From positions 1 through 64,000 of the forward strand of contig NZ_JACVEW010000015.1 in the NCBI RefSeq assembly GCF_017776525.1: a stretch of DNA of 64,000 nucleotides, read 5' to 3'. A model generated the notes under the pieces. It had not been told where the DNA came from. It made no database searches and saw only the letters and a list, made by a program, of their open reading frames with translations. Below, one piece after another: positions 46,251-54,111 of the stretch; the first letter of the stretch is position 1; each line of letters opens with the position of its first letter. The DNA is from Marinobacterium alkalitolerans. GTDB lineage: Bacteria; Pseudomonadota; Gammaproteobacteria; Pseudomonadales; Balneatricaceae. Position numbers and translations under genes: made by a program.

Positions 46251-46693
46251 GAGGATACCTCCAGCAGGTGGCGGATAATGTAGACCGTTACGATCGCACT
46301 TCCCATGAAGCAGAGCGTGGCCACCAGAGAGCGAGGACTTCTGCGTGCCAGCCCGCAAATGCCATGTCCACTGGTGCAACCGGTGCCTATTTGAGTTCCG
46401 ATACCCACCAGCAAGCCGCCGGCAACCAGAAAGGGGGTATCGACGACGGCGCTGATATGAGAAACGCCGACGCCCAGACCTGACCATTGGTATACAAGGC
46501 CACCCAGCACCAGGCCGACCAGGAAGCAGACACGCCAGCCCCAGTCATGCTTCTGCTCGGCAAAAAACAGCCCGCCGGCGATACCTGAAATACCGGCGAT
46601 ACGGCCTTTGGCGAGCAGCAATAGTGCGGCTGCCAGTCCAATTAATGCGCCGCCAGCGAGCGCTGGAAGGGGCGTGAAATTGATGATGTTCAT
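46247..46693 (-). CDS. YeeE/YedE-family half transporter (partner)
   Basis: A 148-residue membrane protein that pairs with the next gene; it holds GIGTQIGTGCTSGHGICGLARRS, the conserved Cys motif of the family. AGGAG sits 6 nt before the ATG; the TTG three bases earlier is rejected. The upstream 60 bp are AT-rich (ATATATTAATTCATATC) and may carry an ArsR/BigR-type site. Confidence 0.85.
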   Translation of the reverse strand: MNIINFTPLPALAGGALIGLAAALLLLAKGRIAGISGIAGGLFFAEQKHDWGWRVCFLVGLVLGGLVYQWSGLGVGVSHISAVVDTPFLVAGGLLVGIGTQIGTGCTSGHGICGLARRSPRSLVATLCFMGSAIVTVYIIRHLLEVSS

Positions 46694-46820
46694 CAAACAC
46701 TCCTGAATTAACGATTTCTAATATATTAATTCATATCTTGTGATCGGAAAAGATCTGACAGCAGCCAAAGGTTAATGTAATTTATAGGAATATCATTTAA
46801 GACATTGAGAATAAATGTAA

Positions 46821-48110
46821 ATGCCTATTCCGCTATTCGATGCCCCAGACTTTCTGGAGCTCGGGAATGACACGGTCACAAGCTACCTGACCCGGGTTAC
46901 ATTGCATCAGGTAACCGATGCCGCGCTGGTGTATGAATATGCCTGCGCCTGGTTACTGGAACACCGTAACAACAGCAATAACTACAAAACCTATCGCAGC
47001 GAACTGACCACCTATCTGTATTGGTGCTTTGAAATACAGAAGGTCAGCCCGCTGGAGGTAAAACGGCGTGAGCTTTTTCAGTATATCGCCTTTTGTGAAT
47101 CTCCCCCTGAAGAGCTGATTGGCTACTTCAATACACCGCAATTTCGTGAAGACAGGCACAGCGGTGAGCGTCTGCCAAACCCGAACTGGAAGCCTTTTCT
47201 TGGCAAGAAGGAAGGAGGGCAGGTGCTGGCCTATCAGATCAGCGATACGGCGCTGAAAACCAAGCTGTCCGTATTGTCCGCATTTTACAGCTACCTGATT
47301 GACGAGGAGTTGACGGAACGTAATCCGGCACGGCAGGTGCTAAGGAGTGGGTCGCTAAGATCCTCAATGACGGCGGCACGTGAACAGGAAGGGTTTGAGC
47401 CCGTTAAGGCGTTTTCGGAGCTGCAGTGGTCCTATGTCATGTCAACCGCCAGGGCGCGTGCCGAAGCCTCTGGTGAGCATGAGCGGACCCTGTTTCTGGT
47501 CAGTCTCATGTATGCCTGTTATCTGCGAATTTCAGAAGTGGCGGCAAGGCCGGGCTTCTCGCCAGTGATGGGGCAGTTCAGGCGTGACAGTCGTACCGGT
47601 ATCTGGAGCTATCTGGTGCCCAGAAGCAAAGGCGGGAAATCACGTACTGTTGCCGTATCCAAAGCGTTACTGGGTGCGCTGAAGCGCTACCGCAAACATC
47701 TTGGGTTGAGCCTCTTGCCGTCGCCCGGGGAAGAAACGCCACTGTTCGTCAGGCAGCGTGCCGGAACGCGCGGACGCAGCGCCGGGATGGTTAATGCCAA
47801 CCTGGGTATTCGACAGATTCGTGATTTGATTGATGAGCTGATCCAGGCCGCTGCCGATGAAGCGATGGCAGACGGGTTCGGTGAAGATGCGGCCGAAATG
47901 CGGAACATGACAGCGCACAGTATCCGTCATACCGGGATCACGCACGATATCAATCTCAATGGGCGGCCACTGTCGCACGTACAAGCTGATGCCGGGCACG
48001 ACAGCATCGATACCACATCCCGTTACCTTCATACCAGTCAGATCGAACGCCATGAATCTGCGACCGGCAAGAAGCTGGATCGGTTAATGGTGAGTGGTGA
48101 AGACTTGTAA
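46821..48110 (+). CDS. tyrosine-type site-specific recombinase
   Basis: A 429-residue recombinase with the catalytic set R236 (YLRISE), Lys in SKGGKSR, H366 and R369 in HSIRHTG, H393 in DAGHDSID and the nucleophile Y402 in TSRYLH. All are present, so it is probably active. An N-terminal core-binding domain of about 190 residues precedes it. It is longer than XerC/D and than integron IntI, and does not look like either. No Shine-Dalgarno sequence is visible before the ATG. It lies beside a folded non-coding region and two plasmid-like genes. The product could move DNA at that region, but its target is unknown. Confidence 0.87.
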   Translation: MPIPLFDAPDFLELGNDTVTSYLTRVTLHQVTDAALVYEYACAWLLEHRNNSNNYKTYRSELTTYLYWCFEIQKVSPLEVKRRELFQYIAFCESPPEELIGYFNTPQFREDRHSGERLPNPNWKPFLGKKEGGQVLAYQISDTALKTKLSVLSAFYSYLIDEELTERNPARQVLRSGSLRSSMTAAREQEGFEPVKAFSELQWSYVMSTARARAEASGEHERTLFLVSLMYACYLRISEVAARPGFSPVMGQFRRDSRTGIWSYLVPRSKGGKSRTVAVSKALLGALKRYRKHLGLSLLPSPGEETPLFVRQRAGTRGRSAGMVNANLGIRQIRDLIDELIQAAADEAMADGFGEDAAEMRNMTAHSIRHTGITHDINLNGRPLSHVQADAGHDSIDTTSRYLHTSQIERHESATGKKLDRLMVSGEDL

Positions 48111-48160
48111 GCAAGTATCAATGACGACCTGAAATGGGCTCGATAACGGGCGTCATCTGG

Positions 48161-48205
48161 TGACTGCAAATGATATAGCCTGAAGCAGTCAGGTGTTTTG
48201 TTGTT
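48161..48205 (+). terminator. possible terminator after the recombinase
   Basis: TGACTGC/GCAGTCA inverted repeat (48161-48167 and 48185-48191) with a 17-nt loop, followed by a T-rich tract (GGTGTTTTGTTGTTCC). The loop is long, so efficiency is uncertain. Confidence 0.4.
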
Positions 48206-48269
48206 CCGGTTTGAGTTGAAGTGGTTTGAAATTATTGGATTTAAATGATTGTTTTGATTGTTTTTAGGC

Positions 48270-48660
48270 TGATTTAGTGGTCGAGCAGCACGGCGTGAAA
48301 GCCCGGTATGATCGCGACCGTACTCAAGAAACGGCTTGATGCCTCTGTGAATAGAGGCGTCGCGAATCTCGAGTCGTGCTGAAAGCGACCCGAGGTTGCA
48401 GGCGTTACTAACACGCAGGTCCGAACGGTCGGCACGCTGAACCAGTAACGCAACCAAATGGTGGACGCAGGAAGTCCGGTAATTTGATTCCAGCGGCTAT
48501 CAAGTGTGTGTCTAAAAACCGGATTCCAGGACGTGACGGTTGGCCATTAAGGCTGGTGCCGATAAATCAGGTTATCGGCACTGAATGCGTAAAACGGCGA
48601 GAGCAATCTGAAGCTTGTTGGTAAGCACTTGTTGATCCTGAATACGCCATTCTTACGCAA
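48270..48660. other. highly folded non-coding region (possible structured RNA or recombination site)
   Basis: A gene-free region with nested inverted repeats. CAGCACG 48286-48292 pairs with CGTGCTG 48375-48381. Inside lie TCGCGAC 48312-48318 with GTCGCGA 48359-48365, TCAAG 48324-48328 with CTTGA 48335-48339, and GCCTCT 48341-48346 with AGAGGC 48353-48358. Next GGTTGC+GTTACT (48394-48409, AGGC bulge) pairs with AGTAACGCAACC 48444-48455. GGAC 48463-48466 pairs with GTCC 48474-48477. A perfect 10-bp hairpin follows at 48556-48581. TGCGTAA 48586-48592 with TTACGCA 48653-48659 encloses GGCG 48596-48599 with CGCC 48645-48648. The order and nesting suggest a compact fold. I cannot name a known family. 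Confidence 0.55.
48556..48581. repeat. perfect 10-bp hairpin
   Basis: GTGCCGATAA (48556-48565) and its complement TTATCGGCAC (48572-48581) with loop ATCAGG. No T tract follows on either strand. Confidence 0.75.
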
Positions 48661-48672
48661 TATTAAACTTCG

Positions 48673-48688
48673 CATAATGTATATTATG
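48673..48688. repeat. AT-rich inverted repeat downstream of the regulator gene
   Basis: CATAAT (48673-48678) and ATTATG (48683-48688) with loop GTAT. It lies 60-75 bp past the response regulator stop, on the far side of the structured region. Confidence 0.5.
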
Positions 48689-48710
48689 TTAAATATACTA
48701 TGGACGGACG

Positions 48711-48729
48711 TGAGGCGCTTGGCGCCTCA
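48711..48729 (-). terminator. hairpin after the response regulator
   Basis: TGAGGCGC/GCGCCTCA stem (48711-48718 and 48722-48729), loop TTG, 19 bp past the response regulator stop. No T tract follows on the minus strand, so it may not terminate transcription. Confidence 0.4.
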
Positions 48730-48747
48730 TTCGGTAGTCTTCGCAAC

Positions 48748-49422
48748 TCAGGTTTGAATAATGCCGCTGCGCAGAGCCAGGTGAATCAGTTCCGACCCGT
48801 TGCTGAGGTTCAGTTTGCGCAGGATGTTGGCTCGATGTGCGTGGACGGTTTTGGGGCTCAGGAAGATGGATTCCGCAATGGTGTTTACGCTGCGGCCTTC
48901 TGCCAGCATGGTGAAGATTTCCAGTTCGCGGCGTGTCAGTTGTGACAGCGGAGAGCTTTCTGCTCCAGCCTCCCCGTCCTGTGTGATCTGACCGCGAACG
49001 GCGGATGAGAAGTAGGATCGGCCGGCATACACTTCTCGCACGGCATGAACCAGCTCGTTCTGTGCGCAGCGCTTGGTGACGTAGCCCTTAACGCCCACGT
49101 CTGCAACGCGTGCCGGGTACGGCGAGGCTTCCCAGATGGTCAGGACCAGAATCCGGGCGGACGGATCTTCCACGATGATGCGCTTGATGGCATCCAGCCC
49201 GCCTGCTGTCGATGAGGCTTCCTGGCTTTCCCGGTCGGCCGGCATCGCCAAGTCCATAACGACCACATCGGGTCTGATCTGGCGGTACATCTCCACGGCC
49301 TCGCCGCCATTTTCGGCTTCGGCAACAATCTCCATGTCGGCTTCTTTCAGTAGCATGTGCTGGAAGCCTGCACGGACGATGGAATGGTCATCAACCAGTA
49401 AAATGCGGATCTTGGAACTCAT
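48748..49422 (-). CDS. NarL/LuxR-family response regulator
   Basis: A 224-residue response regulator: receiver domain with VDDH and phosphoacceptor D57 (VVVMDLAMP), then a LuxR-type helix-turn-helix (LTRRELEIFTMLAEGRSVNTIAESIFLSPKTVHAHRANIL). An extra loop (ADRESQEASSTAGG) sits after the phosphoacceptor. No histidine kinase is next to it, so it is an orphan here. No Shine-Dalgarno sequence is visible. Confidence 0.85.
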   Translation of the reverse strand: MSSKIRILLVDDHSIVRAGFQHMLLKEADMEIVAEAENGGEAVEMYRQIRPDVVVMDLAMPADRESQEASSTAGGLDAIKRIIVEDPSARILVLTIWEASPYPARVADVGVKGYVTKRCAQNELVHAVREVYAGRSYFSSAVRGQITQDGEAGAESSPLSQLTRRELEIFTMLAEGRSVNTIAESIFLSPKTVHAHRANILRKLNLSNGSELIHLALRSGIIQT

Positions 49423-49478
49423 ACACGGGGCCTTAGCAGAAAACCGGTACAGGGTATCAAATCACGGCGACTGACTGG

Positions 49479-49925
49479 CTAGATCTTTGGTATAGCCTGA
49501 CGCGAATCGGCACCACGGTATACGCCGGACGTGTCCAGGTCCAGCGCTGCTGCCGATATGCCTGAGCCGTCATCAAGGTGAGAAGGAATTGCGACCAGTT
49601 CATCACTGAATCCAATCAGGTTTATCCCCTCTTTCTCGCAGTGTGCCAGTACCTTTTCCAGTGCGCGCAGGACGGCTTCCTGTCGGTCGGTAAAGCGATC
49701 AGGGCGAGTAGTGCCGCGCCGTTTGCTGGTAATGCTACGGCGTACGTACTGGTCAGAATCAAGTAGTTGTATGGTCAAACCCGCCAGCTTGTCACGCACC
49801 ATAACGGCCTTGATGACTTCGAACAGCGCTTCGTCGGAGCAGGTCAGGATGTCGCCCTGCTCGCAGGCTCGAACGCGGTCCGTGACGTCCTGAACGCTGG
49901 TTTCACTTGGAATATATATTTCCAT
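49479..49925 (-). CDS. unrecognised protein in the accessory patch
   Basis: A 148-residue protein that I do not recognise. The first part is acidic (IYIPSETSVQDVTDRVRACEQGD), the middle holds a basic SKRRGTTRPDRFTDRQEAVLRALEKVL helix. It sits 56 bp upstream of the response regulator and 37 bp downstream of kfrA, same strand, so it may share their transcript. No Shine-Dalgarno sequence precedes the ATG at 49925. Confidence 0.5.
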   Translation of the reverse strand: MEIYIPSETSVQDVTDRVRACEQGDILTCSDEALFEVIKAVMVRDKLAGLTIQLLDSDQYVRRSITSKRRGTTRPDRFTDRQEAVLRALEKVLAHCEKEGINLIGFSDELVAIPSHLDDGSGISAAALDLDTSGVYRGADSRQAIPKI

Positions 49926-49961
49926 TATCAAATGGTTAACCGTTAGTTTGAATGAACAACG

Positions 49962-50624
49962 TTAACTCTTGTCTGCTCTCAGGCGAGCGACTTCACCTGC
50001 AAGACTATGGTTTTGCTCGCGCAACCGCTTGAGCTCTTCTTCCTGGACACGGCTTCGTACGCGAAGCTCAATCATCGCTTCCGAGTGGGCGTTGCCTTCC
50101 TGTCCGATATGCTGCAGCTGCTTGACTTCGCGCTTCAGGTTGTCGCGCTCGCTGCTCAGTCGCATATTGGTCTCTTCAAGCTCCAGTACCTGTCGCTCCA
50201 GTGCGCGCTTCTCGTCTGCCAGTTGCTCGCAGCGCTCCAACAGGCGGGCATTTTGTTGATGAGATTCAAACAGCGCCTGCTCGCCTCCGGACCGGCTGGA
50301 TTCAGCCTGCTCGATCAGGCGCTTGTGCTCCTGCTCAATCGCCTGGCGCTGCGCTTCAAAGCGGTTTTCGGCATAGGCCAGTGCGCGATCCCAGGTTTGG
50401 CTGGCCAGCTTGGCAACCGGCTCAGGCAGCTCGGGGTGCTGGTTTCGGCGCTGAACGCGCTCCGACAGAGTATGCCACCAGTCGTTCAGTGCGCGATTGA
50501 TGGTTGTCAGGCTTCCGCTTCCCAGTCGTTCGCGAACGTTTTGCTGTGTCGGTCGAATGCCTTCTTCCAGAAGCTCATCGGCGATCGCCATGGCGCGGCT
50601 GTGGGTGTCTTGTTTTTTGGCCAT
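49962..50624 (-). CDS. KfrA-like DNA-binding coiled-coil protein
   Basis: A 220-residue protein with the KfrA N-terminal DNA-binding domain (AMAIADELLEEGIRPTQQNVRERLGSGSLTTINRALNDWW), a helix-turn-helix, and a long coiled coil (about 95-215). KfrA is known as a plasmid stable-inheritance protein that represses its own promoter. Found on a chromosome here, it suggests a mobile-element remnant or a domesticated nucleoid protein. An inverted repeat lies 11 bp before the start. Confidence 0.75.
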   Translation of the reverse strand: MAKKQDTHSRAMAIADELLEEGIRPTQQNVRERLGSGSLTTINRALNDWWHTLSERVQRRNQHPELPEPVAKLASQTWDRALAYAENRFEAQRQAIEQEHKRLIEQAESSRSGGEQALFESHQQNARLLERCEQLADEKRALERQVLELEETNMRLSSERDNLKREVKQLQHIGQEGNAHSEAMIELRVRSRVQEEELKRLREQNHSLAGEVARLRADKS

Positions 50625-50634
50625 TTGATACTGG

Positions 50635-50655
50635 ATACGTATTGTTAATATGTAT
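50635..50655. promoter_or_regulatory. inverted repeat upstream of kfrA (putative autorepressor site)
   Basis: ATACGTATT (50635-50643) and AATATGTAT (50647-50655) form an inverted repeat with one mismatch and GTT centre, 11 bp before the kfrA start. KfrA proteins repress their own promoter through such sites. Confidence 0.5.
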
Positions 50656-50765
50656 TAAAGCCTAATGTATGCCCATAACTCCTTGAAGACAAGCTGAATC
50701 AAGGTTACCTGCCCGGTTTTTTCATCTAGTATCAAGGTGAGTGGTTTCAGCAAAGGAGTGATCTC

Positions 50766-51770
50766 ATGCCCATCAGAATTGCCATCAACGGATACGGTCG
50801 TATTGGGCGCAATATTCTACGTGCGCTGTTTGAGTCGGGTCGGCAGGGAGAATTTGAAGTTGTCGCGATCAATGACCTGGGCGACGCCGCAGTCAGTGCG
50901 CATCTGACACAGTACGACTCGGTTCATGGCCGCTTTCAGTGGCCAGTTGCAGTCGACGGTGATGTGCTGGTGGTGGGCGAATACCGTATTCCCATGCTCA
51001 GGGAGGCAGACCCCTCTGCCCTGCCCTGGAAGGATCTGGGTGTTGATATCGTGCTTGAATGCACTGGCAAGATGACAGAGCGCAGCAAGGCGCAGCAGCA
51101 CATTGATCAGGGTGCCGGGAAGGTTTTGCTGTCTGCGCCCGGCAAGGAGATGGATGCCACCGTGGTTTTTGGTGTCAACCATGCGCAGCTCACTGCAGAC
51201 GACCGACTGGTGTCGAATGCCTCATGCACCACCAACTGTCTGGCCCCTCTTGCGCAGGTGCTGCATCAGGCGGTCGGTATTGAAGAAGGGCTGATGACGA
51301 CCATCCATGCCTATACCAACGATCAGCACCTGACCGATGTATACCATGCCGACCTGTACCGTGCCCGCGCAGCCGCGTTATCCATGATTCCTACCAAAAC
51401 CGGTGCTGCCAGTGCGGTCGGTCTGGTGTTGCCTGAGCTTAACGGAAAACTGTCCGGTCTGGCCGTGCGCGTTCCCACCGCCAATGTTTCTCTGGTGGAT
51501 CTGACATTTACGGCATTGAAAGAGACGTCAGTTGAGCAAATTAATGCAGCGCTTGAAGAGGCTGCAAACGGACGACTGCGCGATATTATAGAATTCAATG
51601 CCACACCACTGGTGTCGATCGACTTCAATCACCATAGTGCGTCCTGTGTTTTTGACAGCCTTCAAACTCAAGTTCTCGGTCGAATGGTTAAAGTATTTGC
51701 CTGGTATGACAATGAGTGGGCCTTTTCAAATCGGATGCTGGATACAGCGGCCTGTATGGCGCGTATTTGA
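50766..51770 (+). CDS. gap: glyceraldehyde-3-phosphate dehydrogenase (type I)
   Basis: A 334-residue GAPDH: Rossmann motif [13 protein letters not shown] in the NAD pocket (VVAINDLGD), catalytic Cys at residue 154 in SNASCTTNC, and HAYTNDQ with the catalytic His. Sequence IND favours NAD over NADP. Type I GAPDHs can be glycolytic or gluconeogenic, and an erythrose-4-phosphate dehydrogenase role cannot be excluded. AAAGGAG precedes the ATG. No other glycolytic gene is beside it. Confidence 0.93.
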   Translation: MPIRIAINGYGRIGRNILRALFESGRQGEFEVVAINDLGDAAVSAHLTQYDSVHGRFQWPVAVDGDVLVVGEYRIPMLREADPSALPWKDLGVDIVLECTGKMTERSKAQQHIDQGAGKVLLSAPGKEMDATVVFGVNHAQLTADDRLVSNASCTTNCLAPLAQVLHQAVGIEEGLMTTIHAYTNDQHLTDVYHADLYRARAAALSMIPTKTGAASAVGLVLPELNGKLSGLAVRVPTANVSLVDLTFTALKETSVEQINAALEEAANGRLRDIIEFNATPLVSIDFNHHSASCVFDSLQTQVLGRMVKVFAWYDNEWAFSNRMLDTAACMARI

Positions 51771-51777
51771 TGGCTCT

Positions 51778-51826
51778 GGGCGTTTTCCTGTTTGACTTTT
51801 CATGGTTTCAACGGGAAAATACGCCC
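51778..51826 (+). terminator. hairpin after gap
   Basis: GGGCGTTTTCC (51778-51788) and GGGAAAATACGCCC (51813-51826) form an imperfect stem immediately after the gap stop. No clear T tract follows, so termination is only probable. Confidence 0.4.
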
Positions 51827-51880
51827 TCCTAACGCATTGATTAAAAAGGTTGCAATTCCTTTTAATGTAATCGCGTAAAA

Positions 51881-51966
51881 GCCCGGATGGTGAAATTGGT
51901 AGACACAAGGGATTTAAAATCCCTCGGCCTTTGGCTGTACCGGTTCGAGTCCGGTTCCGGGCACCA
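51881..51966 (+). tRNA. tRNA-Leu (anticodon UAA)
   Basis: An 86-nt class II tRNA including CCA. The anticodon loop TTTAAAA centres on TAA at 51915-51917, with stem AGGGA/TCCCT and acceptor stem GCCCGGA/TCCGGGC. T-loop GTTCGAGTCC is present. It is the homologue of leuZ, which in enterobacteria lies beside cysT and glyW on the same strand; here it is on the opposite strand 1.4 kb away. Confidence 0.95.
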
Positions 51967-52051
51967 ATTGTTTACGTATTATGCGTTCCCCCACCTTTTT
52001 ATTTGATGTGTCGTTTTAGCTTTCTAACAGGCTTTCGCCGGGTTGGCTTAT

Positions 52052-52267
52052 ATGTCAGACACCGATGTGTCCGCTTTTTTAATGGAGCTGGAATTAACCC
52101 AGCTGGATCAGATCACCCAGGATTTACAGGTGCGTGCAGAACAGCAGAAAGCTGAAAAGCGCCATAAGCCCAGCTTTCCACCTGTTTTTACTGACCTTGA
52201 CTCCATGGCCGAAAGTGCAGGGCTTGATCTCACGGGGCTGATGAAGGATATCAAGCGCCGCTCCTGA
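52052..52267 (+). CDS. small protein of unknown function
   Basis: A 71-residue acidic-then-basic helical protein (MSDTDVSAFLMELELTQLDQ at the start, LTGLMKDIKRRS at the end). It fits well between tRNA-Leu and the riboswitch and uses ordinary codons. No clear Shine-Dalgarno sequence, and no family recognised. Confidence 0.45.
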   Translation: MSDTDVSAFLMELELTQLDQITQDLQVRAEQQKAEKRHKPSFPPVFTDLDSMAESAGLDLTGLMKDIKRRS

Positions 52268-52310
52268 TAGTTCTGGACAAGTATCCGCTTGGCATTATAA
52301 TGCCAGCTGT

Positions 52311-52485
52311 CACAGGAGAGAGGGTGCAATACCCCGCCGAAGGCGCAAACTCCCATAATCGCTCAGGCAAGTGTACTGTGACGCCAAACCTAATCGTCGA
52401 CTGGAGAGCGGTCTTACAGACCCACCGAAGGGGCAGCGCAGAATCCTGCGTAAACTCTCAGGTAACCGGACAGAGGGAGAGACGG
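52311..52485 (+). ncRNA. tandem glycine riboswitch (gcvT type)
   Basis: Two aptamers in tandem. The first holds GCCGAAGG at 52335-52342 and GCTCAGG further on, the second CACCGAAGGGG at 52423-52433 and CTCTCAGGTAA at 52456-52466. Both have the paired purine-rich core of the class, joined by a short linker. It ends about 14 bp before the GGAGGG of the TRIC gene. Glycine binding should alter ribosome-site exposure; whether on or off cannot be read from the sequence. Confidence 0.9.
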
Positions 52486-52512
52486 AAATAACTCTTTCAG
52501 GAGGGTTGAACC

Positions 52513-53130
52513 GTGCTTCTCTACATTTACCTTATCGCCATTTCAGCTGAAGCCATGTCAGGCGCCCTTGCGGCAGGACGTCGTAACATGGATATTTTTG
52601 GTGTCTGTGTGATTGCGTTTATTACCGCACTGGGCGGCGGCACCATTCGCGACATTTTGCTGGGCAACTTCCCGGTGACCTGGACCCAGCATCCTGAGTA
52701 TATCTATCTTACGGTATCGGCCGGTCTTTTGACCGTGATCCTGTCTCGATTCATGCATCACCTGCACCGTGTATTCCTCCTGCTTGATGCCATGGGGCTG
52801 GTTGCCTTTACCATCATTGGATGCAGCGTGGCGCTGCGCCTTGACTACCCTACTGTCGTAGTACTGATGGCCGGGATGATTACAGGTATCTGTGGCGGGG
52901 TGTTGCGAGACATTCTTTGCCAAAGACTGCCGGTGGTATTCAGGCATGAGCTCTATGCCAGCGTATCGTTGCTGGTAGGTGTGCTCTATCTGCAGCTTGA
53001 ACGCCTGGGCGTACACGCGGATATCAATCTGGCAGTTTCGTTTGGTGCCGGTATTCTGCTGCGGGTCTGTGCCATTTACTGGCGCCTGTCATTGCCGACA
53101 TTCAGCTATTCACCGCAGCAATGGAAGTAG
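52513..53130 (+). CDS. TRIC-type (UPF0126/YadS) cation channel
   Basis: A 205-residue membrane protein of the trimeric intracellular cation channel family: two repeats of three helices, with GGGTIRDILLGNFPVTW and GICGGVLRDILCQRLPVV marking each repeat. Bacterial members are linked to glycine or amino acid homeostasis mainly by their riboswitches. Starts with GTG; AGGAGGG is 7 nt upstream. It is directly controlled by the tandem glycine riboswitch at 52311-52485. Confidence 0.9.
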   Translation: MLLYIYLIAISAEAMSGALAAGRRNMDIFGVCVIAFITALGGGTIRDILLGNFPVTWTQHPEYIYLTVSAGLLTVILSRFMHHLHRVFLLLDAMGLVAFTIIGCSVALRLDYPTVVVLMAGMITGICGGVLRDILCQRLPVVFRHELYASVSLLVGVLYLQLERLGVHADINLAVSFGAGILLRVCAIYWRLSLPTFSYSPQQWK

Positions 53131-53153
53131 TCTGTTACGGGTGCTGACGTGTA

Positions 53154-53173
53154 GTTGGCGCCCAACGCTTTTT
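53154..53173 (+). terminator. possible terminator of the TRIC gene
   Basis: GTTGG/CCAAC stem (53154-53158 and 53162-53166), loop CGC, then GCTTTTT. Short stem; 24 bp past the stop. Confidence 0.4.
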
Positions 53174-53237
53174 ATGAGCTTCTATATGAAAGTATGGGAT
53201 GTGCTTGCGTGTAGGGATGAAGCGAGGAGGTGTTTTC

Positions 53238-53274
53238 CATTTTATTGAGCACTTTGAAAATGCTCAATAAAATG
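53238..53274 (-). terminator. hairpin after the tRNA-Gly/tRNA-Cys unit
   Basis: CATTTTATTGAGCA (53238-53251) and its complement (53261-53274) form a perfect 14-bp stem around a 9-nt loop. It directly abuts the CCA end of tRNA-Cys. The stem itself is AT-rich; there is no separate T tract, so it could be a processing site as well as a terminator. Confidence 0.55.
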
Positions 53275-53346
53275 GAGGCTGGAGTCGGAATCGAACCGGC
53301 GTACACGGAGTTGCAGTCCGCTGCATAACCACTCTGCCATCCAGCC
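53273..53346 (-). tRNA. tRNA-Cys (anticodon GCA)
   Basis: A 74-nt tRNA with encoded CCA. The anticodon loop reads CTGCAAC on the minus strand (GCA at 53312-53314). T-arm GGTTCGATTCC present. It follows tRNA-Gly by 12 bp, as in the glyW-cysT arrangement. Confidence 0.95.
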
Positions 53347-53358
53347 TTAACATTGAGT

Positions 53359-53434
<76 letters not shown>

Positions 53435-53531
53435 GTCTCAATGTTGGTGCGTATTATAGAGAGATCTGGTTGGGTGTCAACATAATTACAAAAAAATATT
53501 TAAAAAAATTGCTTAAAAATTAACCACTTAC

Positions 53532-54089
53532 TTAAATATCTTCGCTCAGATGGGGCCAGGCGGCGCGAAGGTAAATAAACATGGACCAGAGCGTCAGTAC
53601 GGCGGCACCGTATAGCGCGACAATCCCTGCCCACGACAGTGGTGAGTAGAGCGGAAAGGCAAGCATCACCAGAATTGAAGCCATCTGAAGCGTGGTTTTG
53701 ATCTTGCCGATCATTGAAACGGCAACGCTGGCTCTCTGCCCTACTTCTGCCATCCATTCACGCAGCGCCGAAATGACGATCTCGCGCCCGATAATCACGA
53801 CTGCCGGAATGGTCACCCAGGGAGATGCAAAGCTCTCAACCAGAATGACCAGAGCTGCGGCTACCATCAGCTTGTCAGCCACCGGGTCCAGAAAGGCACC
53901 AAAGGGGGAGCTTTGGTCGAGCTTGCGCGCCAGGTAGCCGTCAAACCAGTCCGTTATCGCCGCCAGCCCGAAAATGGCGGAGGCTGCCCAGGGTGACCAG
54001 CTGTACGGCATGTAGTACACCAGAATGAATACAGGAATCAGGATGATGCGTATCAGCGTCAGCAGGTTGGGAATCTTGATAGTTCGCAA
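53532..54089 (-). CDS. pgsA: CDP-diacylglycerol-glycerol-3-phosphate 3-phosphatidyltransferase
   Basis: A 185-residue membrane enzyme that makes phosphatidylglycerophosphate for phosphatidylglycerol and cardiolipin. It has the CDP-alcohol motif [19 protein letters not shown] and PVADK in [10 protein letters not shown]. The first codon is TTG. It follows uvrC by 22 bp and is followed by tRNA-Gly. Confidence 0.95.
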   Translation of the reverse strand: MRTIKIPNLLTLIRIILIPVFILVYYMPYSWSPWAASAIFGLAAITDWFDGYLARKLDQSSPFGAFLDPVADKLMVAAALVILVESFASPWVTIPAVVIIGREIVISALREWMAEVGQRASVAVSMIGKIKTTLQMASILVMLAFPLYSPLSWAGIVALYGAAVLTLWSMFIYLRAAWPHLSEDI

Positions 54090-54111
54090 TGGGGTGTCCC
54101 GTTATGTCCAC

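Noticed and set aside
48262-48300. Hammerhead-ribozyme-like CUGAU ... GAAA pieces
   Set aside because: CTGATTTAG lacks the exact CUGAUGA core, and the required flanking helices and cleavage triplet do not line up.
48038-48457. Minus-strand frame of 139 codons overlapping the recombinase end and the folded block
   Set aside because: It is Asn/Arg-rich with no motif, and overlaps the recombinase catalytic end and the inverted repeats. Not a credible gene.
48270-48660. Integron attC site or integron cassette array
   Set aside because: I saw GTTACTAAC-like bases but no paired core sites at the ends, and the recombinase is too long and lacks the IntI look. The region is reported as an unnamed fold instead.
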